DNA of 9,116 nt, taken from Nitrospiraceae bacterium (GTDB taxonomy: Bacteria > Nitrospirota > Thermodesulfovibrionia > Thermodesulfovibrionales > UBA9159). The stretch is from the NCBI GenBank assembly GCA_003453735.1, contig DMNE01000437.1, positions 1 through 9,116 of the forward strand, given 5' to 3'. The notes beneath the pieces were generated by a model. The model searched no databases. It had not been told where the DNA came from and saw nothing but the letters and a program-made list of their open reading frames with translations. Positions 1-5,861 of this stretch are shown one piece after another. A program made the translations under genes and the position numbers. Position 1 is the stretch's first letter, and each line of letters opens with the position of its first letter.

Positions 1-198
1 TTTGGGAAACTCGGATATAGCCATTATTTTTACAGGCAGCACTACAGAGTCGTTGATCTGAGAATAGGGAAAATTGAAGGTGTTGCCCTCTCAGAAAAGA
101 CCTATATGGGGAGTCCTGGTTATGTTGTTGAGATTCCCACCATTACCTTGAAGCCCAACAGGATAAAGGTTCCGATATCAAAAAAGGAAACCGACTGA
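1..198 (+). CDS. C-terminal end of an unidentified protein (5' truncated by window edge)
   Basis: Frame 1 is open from the first base to a TGA at 196-198 and gives the last 65 residues of a protein, starting FGKLGYSHYF and ending SKKETD. The tail has alternating hydrophobic and charged residues typical of beta strands (for example VVDLRIGKIEGVAL and YVVEIPTITL) and a basic, proline-containing end. No membrane helix or cofactor motif is visible. I do not recognise the family and assign no function. The open frame, the balanced composition and the lack of any competing frame support a real gene. Its start lies outside the window. It converges on the - strand remnant at 302-472, and no convincing terminator separates them. 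Confidence 0.6.
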   Translation, partial: FGKLGYSHYFYRQHYRVVDLRIGKIEGVALSEKTYMGSPGYVVEIPTITLKPNRIKVPISKKETD

Positions 199-555
199 CC
201 TTTTCTGATGCAAGAATAAGAATGATACAGGATAGAGAGAATACAAGCTTTTGGCACGTCTCAATTATCTCAAGGATTGCGACATATTGATTGAGAGTAG
301 GCTATTGAATATTTTGCTTCATCCTTTCAAATTCCTCTTTTGGTGGGTATCTCCCCGTTCCCCCGTAGGGTGTTTTGTTCTGTGGGGATTTTGAGAAAGA
401 CGGATGGAAATAGCCATGCTGACCTGCATGTCCTACCTGAAAGTGTCGCCAGATGGCACATATTTTCAACACGGTAAAATAACTGCCATTAGCTTACTGC
501 AGATAAATCAACCGTAATATTCCCAAAGCCCCCTCATATTTTCTGCATTTTCAGA
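199..555. other. Gene-poor intergenic stretch with one coding-like remnant
   Basis: This stretch lies between the end of the left-edge gene and the end of the flavoprotein pseudogene. The only coding-like content is the - strand open frame at 302-472, listed separately. A weak inverted repeat (TCTCAAT at 259-265, ATTGAGA at 290-296, 24-nt loop) lies between the converging ends but has no T-run, so I do not call it a terminator. I see no RNA gene here. Confidence 0.5.
302..472 (-). pseudogene. Short coding-like remnant, unidentified
   Basis: On the - strand an open frame runs from a possible GTG (470-472) or TTG (467-469) to a TAG at 302-304, about 56 codons. Its second half reads like a genuine protein C-terminus, with segments such as HGYFHPSFSK, YGGTGRYPPK and EEFERMKQNIQ. 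There is no Shine-Dalgarno sequence before the GTG, and an in-frame TAA lies just upstream (494-496). This looks more like the end of a decayed gene than an intact small gene. It lies downstream of, and on the same strand as, the broken flavoprotein gene, so both may be remnants of one accessory block. I do not recognise the family. A chance open frame is possible. Confidence 0.35.
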
Positions 556-1205
556 TTATTTCCCACTATTGGCAAATCTCGCCCCCATTTCAAAGGCTTT
601 CTCACAGTCCTTGGGAAATACTTCCTCACGCCTCTTTGCTTTCTTCACAGGATCAAAACGGGTTGAATCACCTTTGAATAATCATCAAATTGATAGGTAT
701 CACAACTACACAGATACTCAGAAGCCCCGTATATCCTCTGCAGTGTCATTTCATGACGTTTGAAATATTGAATGTAACCCATTTCCTGCATCGTCTCCGC
801 TGAGACATTCATCGTATAGATAAACCCTGCCTTTATCCTTCTGGGGAAAAGTGATCCAGGGGGATCAGTATACGTTGAATACGGAAACAGTAAACGCTCC
901 ATAAATGATTTCATCTCTCCAAAGACAGTGCCAAAATAGATCGGGGAACCCAGGATAATGGCATGGGCTTTTTCAATTTCCCTAAAAACTGCTGTCAGGT
1001 CATCCTCATCTGCACACCTGCCATAACTTTTGCCACCTTTGGTCTTACAGGCAAAGCAGCGTATACATCCCTTGAAGTCAAGATCATCGAGATGTGTAAG
1101 TTCCGTTTCTGCTCCCTCTGAGGCAGCACCTTCAAGAGCCTTGCTCAGCAGGGTTGCCGTGTTCCATTTCTTCCTTGGACTTCCATTAAATGCAATAACT
1201 TTTAT
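556..1205 (-). pseudogene. Iron-sulfur-flavoprotein-like NADPH-dependent FMN reductase, start lost and C-terminus frameshifted
   Basis: The - strand frame beginning at an ATA (1203-1205) encodes IKVIAFNGSPRK, the phosphate-binding N-terminus of flavodoxin-fold NADPH-dependent FMN reductases. It continues through a four-cysteine cluster (C47, C50, C53, C64 counted from the ATA) resembling the compact Cys motif of iron-sulfur flavoproteins, and then ILGSPIYFG, a flavin-contact loop. Family proteins move electrons between NAD(P)H or ferredoxin, flavin and a cluster in the cytoplasm. Two defects are visible. No ATG, GTG or TTG lies in frame between the upstream stop (1281-1283) and codon 98, although AAGGGG sits 8 nt before the ATA. 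Near 659-664 one base appears missing: the frame ends at TGA 645-647, while the next frame continues as RFDPVKKAKRREEVFPKDC and on to a TAA at 556-558, a typical family end. Both defects could be sequencing errors. An alternative start is ATG 1259-1261, reached by a second frameshift. The gene directly follows the membrane-protein gene and probably shared its transcript. Confidence 0.75.
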
Positions 1206-1264
1206 CGTTATATCCCCTTGTTTTGATGTTTTGTTGATTCCATATCGAACATCACTTCCATGAC

Positions 1265-1852
1265 CTAACCTTTCATCCTTTCAATCATTTCATCCGGTGA
1301 TAGTAATTTTGGACCCGATACTGCAAGTCTGACCCTCTGATGTATTTTCTTTCCGAGAATGTCCTCAAACCTAACGATCAAGACATAATTTTTGTTAGCA
1401 CTCTCTTTAATTAAATGTGCTGAGGAGGGAAAATCTACAGGTTGTCCCTCCTTATAACTGTTAATCTGGAATAGATCTCGATCGCCAGCCCTCAAATAAG
1501 GATACTGAGGAAACACAAGCACAATTTTATCCGCTGCATCCAACGTTAAATCATCAAACGTTATATTGATCGCTGTGGCATTGCCTACATTGGCAATCTC
1601 GAATACCTTCTCGTTCATGTTATACGATATTGCCAAGAATGCTGACGTAGAGACTTCTATCTGGTGTTTCATTATCCTTTGCATCTTGTTTGTCTCAATC
1701 GCATACCATATTAATGACATAAACGCGGCAATCAAAATTGTTTCTGTAATTCTGGATTCGTAATTTAAGACACCTAAAAAAGGCAAAAAATAGAAAAAAA
1801 GAAGGCTTATAACAAGAATTCTGATAACAATCAAAATATTTCTCATTTCCAT
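1265..1852 (-). CDS. Small membrane protein of unknown function, two N-terminal helices
   Basis: The frame encodes up to 195 residues. Two hydrophobic helices are visible at about residues 5-27 and 36-53. A short basic, amphipathic stretch (NKMQRIMKHQ) follows, then a soluble domain of about 130 residues rich in beta-type pattern. The segment FEIANVGNATAINI (about 84-97) has the N-x-G-x-A-x-N-I pattern seen in many uncharacterised membrane-anchored beta-sandwich proteins. I do not recognise a named family and infer no function. Start choice: AGGGG lies 3 nt before the first ATG (1850-1852) but 9 nt before the second (1844-1846), so translation probably starts at the second Met (MRNILIVI). A good promoter lies upstream at 1882-1910. 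The gene is strikingly AT-rich at its 5' end, unlike the core genes to the right. The TAG at 1265-1267 is 3 nt from an ATG that opens only a 17-codon frame leading into the flavoprotein pseudogene. Confidence 0.75.
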   Translation of the reverse strand: MEMRNILIVIRILVISLLFFYFLPFLGVLNYESRITETILIAAFMSLIWYAIETNKMQRIMKHQIEVSTSAFLAISYNMNEKVFEIANVGNATAINITFDDLTLDAADKIVLVFPQYPYLRAGDRDLFQINSYKEGQPVDFPSSAHLIKESANKNYVLIVRFEDILGKKIHQRVRLAVSGPKLLSPDEMIERMKG

Positions 1853-1864
1853 TTTCCCCTATTT

Positions 1865-1874
1865 GGAAGCTTCC
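1865..1874. repeat. 10-bp perfect palindrome at the predicted transcript start
   Basis: GGAAGCTTCC is its own reverse complement and lies directly downstream of the -10 element of the - strand promoter, at about +1 to +10 of the predicted transcript. That is a position where an operator could act, but a 10-bp palindrome also arises by chance and no second copy is seen nearby. Confidence 0.25.
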
Positions 1875-1881
1875 CCTTCAC

Positions 1882-1910
1882 ATCATACCAACCGATTTGA
1901 GGTTTGGCAA
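1882..1910 (-). promoter_or_regulatory. Sigma70-type promoter for the membrane protein gene
   Basis: On the - strand, TTGCCA (1905-1910) matches the -35 consensus at five of six positions. After a 17-nt spacer, TATGAT (1882-1887) matches the -10 consensus at five of six. The predicted start is near 1875, leaving a leader of about 22 to 28 nt that carries the AGGGG ribosome binding site. This is the best promoter match I found in the window. Confidence 0.6.
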
Positions 1911-1982
1911 ATTCGCAATCCGATCAGCTGTTTGGAAGTCTCTGACTGGATGTCCTCCTGTCCGAAAGGCCTGGATGGGCAA

Positions 1983-2020
1983 AAAAAGCAATGAGCAGAA
2001 GTGACCCGCCCTTGCTTTTT
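1983..2020. repeat. Inverted repeat in the divergent intergenic region
   Basis: AAAAAGCAA (1983-1991) and TTGCTTTTT (2012-2020) form a perfect 9-bp stem with a 20-nt loop. A competing short pairing, GGGC (1977-1980) with GCCC (2008-2011), excludes part of it. The repeat lies between the divergent membrane-protein and TPR genes, and its right arm overlaps the possible -35 of the TPR gene. It could be a weak terminator-like hairpin or an operator. Its AT-rich stem argues against a strong terminator. Confidence 0.35.
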
Positions 2021-2041
2021 GTTAACCACCTGTCATATCCT
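2012..2041 (+). promoter_or_regulatory. Possible promoter of the TPR gene
   Basis: TTGCTT (2012-2017) and TATCCT (2036-2041) are separated by 18 nt, each matching the sigma70 consensus at four of six positions. The predicted start near 2048 leaves a leader of about 38 nt carrying the GGGGGAG ribosome binding site. Confidence 0.3.
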
Positions 2042-2085
2042 TTTTCCATGGAACCTTTGAGAGAATAAAAAAGGGGGAGTATTGT

Positions 2086-2757
2086 ATGAGAATTAAAATA
2101 TGGGGGTTATTGTTGATAATTATACTATCTATGGTTTCTGCTAGCTATGGCATGTCAGCTTTAGACTATGCAAGAAAGGGGCGAGAGTTTCAGGAGAAAG
2201 GCCAAAATAATGAAGCAATTGAATACTATTCAAAGGCTATTGACAGGGGAGGATTAGGCGATAATTTGGCCATAGTTTACAACAATCTTGGTATTGCCTA
2301 TCATGACAAAGGGCAGCTTGACCAAGCCATTTCTGATTACAGCACAGCCATCAAACTTAATCCTAAATATGGCAATGCTTACAACAATCGTGGGAGTGCT
2401 TATTATGACAAAAAGCAGTACGATCAAGCCATTTCTGACTTCAACAAAGCTATTGAACTCAATCCTACAGATGATATGGCTTACAACAATCGTGGGCGTG
2501 CTTATTATGACAAAAGGCAGTACGATCAAGCCATTTCTGACTTCAACAAAGCCATTGAACTCAATCCTAAAAATGGTAGGGCTTACTATAACAAGGCTTG
2601 CCTATATTCAGTCAGAAACGATACCGAGGAAGCCTGTAAATGGTTCTACAAAGCTATTTCTATGGGATATAGCAATTGGGAACGTATCAAACAAGACAAA
2701 GACCTTGATAACATCCGTAATGCATCCTGCTATAAGGAAATAATGGCAGGTAAGTAA
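2086..2757 (+). CDS. Exported tetratricopeptide-repeat (TPR) protein
   Basis: The protein has 223 residues. Residues 1-22 form a signal peptide (basic start, hydrophobic core, small residues S-Y-G before a likely cut), with no lipobox cysteine, so it is probably periplasmic. TPR helices follow: one degenerate unit at about 24-60, then three regular 34-residue units at 65-98, 99-132 and 133-166, each with the A-Y-N-N-x-G and D-Q-A-I-S-D pattern and ending near LNP. The C-terminal part (NKACLYSVRNDTEEACKWFY, then KDLDNIRN) is the capping region usual in this TPR subgroup. TPR proteins act as protein-binding scaffolds; the partner is not indicated. The start is supported by GGGGGAG six nt upstream of the ATG. 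The gene is more AT-rich than the core genes, and units two and three are nearly identical in DNA, suggesting recent duplication. It has no evident operon partner. Confidence 0.85.
   Translation: MRIKIWGLLLIIILSMVSASYGMSALDYARKGREFQEKGQNNEAIEYYSKAIDRGGLGDNLAIVYNNLGIAYHDKGQLDQAISDYSTAIKLNPKYGNAYNNRGSAYYDKKQYDQAISDFNKAIELNPTDDMAYNNRGRAYYDKRQYDQAISDFNKAIELNPKNGRAYYNKACLYSVRNDTEEACKWFYKAISMGYSNWERIKQDKDLDNIRNASCYKEIMAGK
2278..2583 (+). repeat. Three tandem 102-bp TPR-coding units
   Basis: The units are 2278-2379, 2380-2481 and 2482-2583, each coding 34 residues. The second and third differ at 7 of 102 positions, and only 3 of those differences fall in the first 87 bases. The first unit is clearly more diverged. 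The conserved periodicity also keeps other frames and the opposite strand open, which explains long spurious open frames here. Confidence 0.9.
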
Positions 2758-3080
2758 GACCAAGGTCAGTAAGGCTTGCTTGTTCTGTCTGGTTGTCCCA
2801 ATTCTCACGCTTTATCCTCCACGATGCGCCGCCAGATGCTAATTGTCCCCGCCCTGCAACCCAAAACCACCAAGAACGATTATTTGTCCATGGTTTTAGG
2901 AACGGCAGTACAAGCCAGATTAGATCATACACTACTACCGTGCTCCCCGGGCTGGCGAGGGAATGATCCTTGCGTTGCTATGACCAACGGTAATGCGATC
3001 CTTCTTCGAATTCCGAAAGAACAAACAGATTAGAAATCCGCGACCTGCTTTTCTTCTTCCTCTTAAGATCAAATCCTCCC

Positions 3081-3103
3081 GATTGCATCCCTATGGGGCA
3101 ATC
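3081..3103. repeat. Imperfect inverted repeat overlapping the gpsA promoter region
   Basis: GATTGC (3081-3086) pairs with GCAATC (3098-3103), and CCC (3089-3091) pairs with GGG (3095-3097) around a TAT loop, with AT bulged on the left side. It covers the candidate -35 and the spacer, a position fitting an operator. No T-run follows, so it is not a classical terminator. Confidence 0.35.
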
Positions 3104-3112
3104 TGTTATAGT
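3083..3112 (+). promoter_or_regulatory. Weak candidate promoter for gpsA
   Basis: TATAGT (3107-3112) matches the -10 consensus at five of six positions. The only -35 candidate, TTGCAT (3083-3088), matches three of six with an 18-nt spacer. The predicted start near 3119 leaves about 24 nt of leader with no Shine-Dalgarno sequence before the gpsA ATG. Confidence 0.3.
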
Positions 3113-3142
3113 CAACTCACCTCAATAAATGATTACTGTTGC

Positions 3143-4138
3143 ATGAGTTACATAGCAGTCATAGGAGCCGGGAGTTGGGGAACAACACTGGCATGTCTTA
3201 TCGCAGAGAAAGGTTATGATACCTCTCTCTGGGTTTATGAAAAAGACCTCTGCGCCGAAATGACAGCAACGAGGATCAACAGCGTTTACCTCCCGGGTTT
3301 TTCCCTCCCTGCCTCAGTGAGCATTACCGATGATCTTGGAGTAGCGCTTGATAAAGCCCGGTACATCCTCACGGTAGTACCGACGCAGTTCACACGGACG
3401 ATTGTACAACAAGCTTTGCCTTCCATCCAGCCTGACGCTGTCATTGTGAATGCATCGAAGGGGATAGAGAAGAAGACTCTCCTTACTATTTCAGCCATAC
3501 TGAGGGAAGTCACGAGCAACAAAGTTGCGGTGCTTTCAGGCCCGAGTTTCGCTCAGGAGGTGATCAGAAAACTTCCCACGGCCATCACCTTGGCCTGCGA
3601 CGATGCATCTATTTCGTTGTTGTTGCAGGAGATTCTTAATACGCAGTATTTTAGGGTTTATACCCATAGCGACATTTTGGGCGTCGAACTGGGAGGAGCC
3701 CTCAAAAACGTAATCGCTATTGCATCGGGCATCGGAGACGGACTCCAACTGGGACATAATGCTCGGGCCGCTCTCATAACGAGAGGATTAGCCGAGATAA
3801 AACGTCTCGGCTTAAGTATGGCTGCAGATGAGCATACGTTCTCTGGCTTAAGCGGACTTGGAGACCTCCTCCTTACCTGCACGGGGCCCCTTTCAAGAAA
3901 CTACACCGTAGGGAAAAAGCTCGGCGAGGGAATGAAACTGAAGGACATCCTTCTTCAAACAAAAAGTGTCGCTGAAGGCGTCGCGACGGCCGAATCAGCC
4001 TTTGAGCTCTCCCTGAAATATGGCGTTCAGATGCCTATTGTGCAACAGGTTTATTCGGTCCTTTACGAAGACAAAGAGCCCGGCCTCGCGGTAAGAGATT
4101 TGATGAATCGGACCCTCACAACGGAGTTTCATGCATAG
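3143..4138 (+). CDS. gpsA: NAD(P)+-dependent glycerol-3-phosphate dehydrogenase
   Basis: GpsA interconverts dihydroxyacetone phosphate and sn-glycerol-3-phosphate in the cytoplasm, supplying the backbone of membrane phospholipids. The 331-residue product matches the family's usual length. The dinucleotide-binding loop GAGSWGTTLA is at 8-17, NASKGIE at 103-109 and GPSFAQEV at 133-140. The catalytic lysine is K188 in GGALKNVIAIASGIGDG, followed by RAALITRGLAE (208-218) and SGLSGLGDLLLTC (234-246). The frame is open upstream to 2993, but the 50 extra residues resemble nothing in the family and the Rossmann motif normally begins a few residues from the start, so ATG 3143 is chosen. There is no clear Shine-Dalgarno sequence before it. 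Its last 8 nt overlap larB, which suggests co-transcription and coupled translation. Confidence 0.97.
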   Translation: MSYIAVIGAGSWGTTLACLIAEKGYDTSLWVYEKDLCAEMTATRINSVYLPGFSLPASVSITDDLGVALDKARYILTVVPTQFTRTIVQQALPSIQPDAVIVNASKGIEKKTLLTISAILREVTSNKVAVLSGPSFAQEVIRKLPTAITLACDDASISLLLQEILNTQYFRVYTHSDILGVELGGALKNVIAIASGIGDGLQLGHNARAALITRGLAEIKRLGLSMAADEHTFSGLSGLGDLLLTCTGPLSRNYTVGKKLGEGMKLKDILLQTKSVAEGVATAESAFELSLKYGVQMPIVQQVYSVLYEDKEPGLAVRDLMNRTLTTEFHA

Positions 4139-4868
4139 CTCTCAGATAGTTAAGATCCTCAGTTCGGTAAAATTGGGAAAGATGTCTGTTGAAAGGGCAC
4201 TCGAAAGACTCAGGCACCTCCCTTACGAAGATATATCTTTTGCGAAGGTCGATCACCACAGACAACTGAGGCAGGGAATACCCGAAGTGATCTTTGCTCA
4301 AGGCAAAAGAATTGACGAGATCAGGGCAATAGCAAAGGCCCTGTATAAAAGGAGCAAGAGTCTCTTGATTACGAAGGCTACGCAGGAAATCTATGACGGC
4401 CTCAAACTCAAAGATGCCATTTTTTATCCTTCATCAGGGATGATTTCCCTCGGTGGCAGTTTCAAAGAGAAGAGAGGATCGGTCTTAGTCGTTTCAGCAG
4501 GCACTGCGGATATCCCCGTTGCAGAAGAGGTTGTTGTCACAGCCTCGTTTCTTGGGAGCAATGTGGAAACGGAGTATGACATGGGTGTCGCGGGAATTCA
4601 CCGGATGTTGGATAAACGAAAGCATTTCGACCTTTCGAGGGTTGTCGTCGTCGTTGCCGGAATGGAAGGCGCCCTGCCCTCTGTAATCGGCGGATTGACC
4701 GACAGGCCGATCATTGCGGTTCCGGCCTCAACCGGGTATGGCACTAGTTTTGGCGGGCTCACTGCACTCTTTGCCATGTTGAATTCCTGCGTTCCCGGGA
4801 TCGCCGTAATGAACATCGACAACGGTTTTGGCGCCGGGTGTCTCGCCCACAAGATAAACACCCTATAA
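4131..4868 (+). CDS. larB: Nickel pincer cofactor biosynthesis protein LarB (PurE-like carboxylase)
   Basis: LarB carboxylates and hydrolyses nicotinate adenine dinucleotide to pyridinium-3,5-biscarboxylate mononucleotide and AMP, the first step towards the nickel-pincer nucleotide used by lactate racemase and other LarA-type enzymes. The 245-residue protein shows the expected order. An N-terminal helical region is followed by DHHRQLRQGIPEVIFAQGK (41-59). The PurE-like fold has SAGTADIPVAEE (122-133), YDMGVAGIHR (149-158) and VAGMEGALPSVIGGL (175-189). The C-terminal motif MLNSCVPGIAVMNIDNGFGA (216-235) includes C220, corresponding to the cysteine that attacks the pyridinium ring in studied LarB. 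GGAG lies 4 nt before the ATG, inside gpsA. The partner genes larC, larE and larA are not in this window, so the pathway is inferred from family alone. A PurE-family annotation is also common for such genes but is less precise. Confidence 0.93.
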   Translation: MHSSQIVKILSSVKLGKMSVERALERLRHLPYEDISFAKVDHHRQLRQGIPEVIFAQGKRIDEIRAIAKALYKRSKSLLITKATQEIYDGLKLKDAIFYPSSGMISLGGSFKEKRGSVLVVSAGTADIPVAEEVVVTASFLGSNVETEYDMGVAGIHRMLDKRKHFDLSRVVVVVAGMEGALPSVIGGLTDRPIIAVPASTGYGTSFGGLTALFAMLNSCVPGIAVMNIDNGFGAGCLAHKINTL

Positions 4869-4874
4869 TCATCT

Positions 4875-5759
4875 ATGGCCATGAACGGAGAAAAACGGCT
4901 CACGCTCACCTTAGGAATAACTTTCTTGATCCTCCTCCTCGAAGTTGCCGGCGGGATACTGAGCAACAGCCTTGCGCTTCTGAGCGACGCAGGACATGTG
5001 CTGACAGATATCTTTGCCCTCGGTCTGAGCATTATTGCTGCGCGAATAAGCCGGCGGCCTTCGGACTACAGGGCAACGTATGGTTACCAGCGGGTTGGTC
5101 TCCTGGCTGCAGTGATAAATGGGGTAAGCCTTGTCGTTATTTCGGCATTTATTTTCTTTGAATCGTGTAAGCGGTTTGCATCTCCTCATCAGATAGATAT
5201 CTCGTTAATGCTCTCCATCGCGGTGCTCGGTCTAGCCGGCAATGTTGTCATGGCATTCATTATCGGCAGGAGGCATGAAGATCTGAACATCAAAAGCGCA
5301 TGGTTACATGTACTGGGCGATGCGCTGTGCTCTGTTGGCGTTGTCATCTCGGGCATTGCCATTTTTTTTACGCACTGGGCATATGCGGATCCCCTTGCGA
5401 GTGTCGTCATCGGGTTCGTCATCCTGTTAGGAGGCATGAGGGTCGTAAAAGAAGCAACCGTGATCTTCCTTGAGATGTCCCCGGCTACATTCCACGCAGA
5501 GGAGATTGCGAAGAAGCTTTGTGCTATGCCGGAAGTGATGGGTGTTCATGACCTTCATATCTGGTCAGTAGCACACAAGAGGGTCGCCTTTACCGCACAT
5601 ATATGGGTCCATGACCAACGCTTAAGCGAGACCGAAGCAATACGGCAAAAGATCGAGAAGCTCCTGAAGGAGATGGGGATCAATCATATCATCCTGCAGT
5701 TTGAATGTGCCGAGTGCCTAAGCACGGGGCTTTATTGCCAACTCCACGCTCAAGAGTAA
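4875..5759 (+). CDS. Cation diffusion facilitator (CzcD/ZitB-type) metal exporter
   Basis: CDF proteins are inner-membrane homodimers that export divalent metal in exchange for protons. The 294-residue product has six predicted helices (about 10-28, 32-55, 72-96, 108-130, 141-163, 172-190). The transport site residues are visible: H41 and D45 in SDAGHVLTD (helix 2), H145 and D149 in HVLGD (helix 5). This HD-HD set is typical of zinc transporters of the CzcD/ZitB group. TYGYQRVGLLAAVING (68-83) is another family motif. The cytoplasmic ferredoxin-like domain (about 205-283) carries VHDLHIWSV. The tail has three cysteines (C278, C281, C288) that might bind metal. There is no histidine-rich helix 4-5 loop, and the N-terminus is short. 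The start could be ATG 4875 or ATG 4881; neither has a Shine-Dalgarno sequence. The gene begins 6 nt after larB, so co-transcription is likely. Nickel as substrate is possible given the neighbour, but the motif favours zinc. Confidence 0.93.
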   Translation: MAMNGEKRLTLTLGITFLILLLEVAGGILSNSLALLSDAGHVLTDIFALGLSIIAARISRRPSDYRATYGYQRVGLLAAVINGVSLVVISAFIFFESCKRFASPHQIDISLMLSIAVLGLAGNVVMAFIIGRRHEDLNIKSAWLHVLGDALCSVGVVISGIAIFFTHWAYADPLASVVIGFVILLGGMRVVKEATVIFLEMSPATFHAEEIAKKLCAMPEVMGVHDLHIWSVAHKRVAFTAHIWVHDQRLSETEAIRQKIEKLLKEMGINHIILQFECAECLSTGLYCQLHAQE

Positions 5760-5826
5760 CACGACTCGGGAATACTTAACTGAACAATGCGGTTGAGCTT
5801 TCCAATGCAGCCATCTATCTGTTTCC

Positions 5827-5855
5827 TTGCAATTATCATGATTATTATTTATCAT
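5827..5855 (+). promoter_or_regulatory. Promoter directly abutting the secA start codon
   Basis: TTGCAA (5827-5832, four of six matches to -35) and TATCAT (5850-5855, five of six to -10) are separated by 17 nt. The usual distance from -10 to the transcript start puts +1 at or within a few bases of the secA ATG (5862). No Shine-Dalgarno sequence lies in the AT-rich stretch between them. Together this suggests a leaderless secA transcript, although read-through from the CDF gene 102 nt upstream is also possible. Confidence 0.45.
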
Positions 5856-5861
5856 TAATCT

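Larger units (their letters stand above)
2758..3142. other. 385-base stretch with no convincing gene
   Basis: Open frames exist on both strands (2776-3033 on +, 2687-2932 on -), but neither has a good ribosome binding site or a recognisable protein pattern, and the - strand frame overlaps the TPR gene's end. I see no tRNA, no terminator with a T-run and no transposon ends. Small stems such as CGTTG (2972-2976) with CAACG (2984-2988) are short. The right end holds the candidate gpsA promoter and hairpin. Confidence 0.5.

Noticed and set aside
259..296. Inverted repeat TCTCAAT/ATTGAGA as a terminator
   Set aside because: The stem is only 7 bp, AT-rich, with a 24-nt loop and no T-run.
2278..2583. 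Regular direct repeats that could suggest a CRISPR array or satellite
   Set aside because: The 102-bp periodicity encodes 34-residue TPR units in a continuous reading frame with no unique spacers.
2254..2743. Long open frames in another + frame and on the - strand within the TPR gene
   Set aside because: They are by-products of the repeated coding sequence and lack their own ribosome binding sites or family pattern.
2687..3033. Open frames on both strands in the gap before gpsA
   Set aside because: Neither has a recognisable domain or start signal, and the two overlap on opposite strands.
2993..3142. A 50-residue N-terminal extension of GpsA
   Set aside because: The nucleotide-binding motif normally starts a few residues from the N-terminus, and the extension overlaps the promoter region and has no protein-like pattern.
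5760..5861. A terminator or SecM-like leader peptide before secA
   Set aside because: No stem with T-run is present, and the 102-nt gap has no room for a secM-type gene with an arrest motif.
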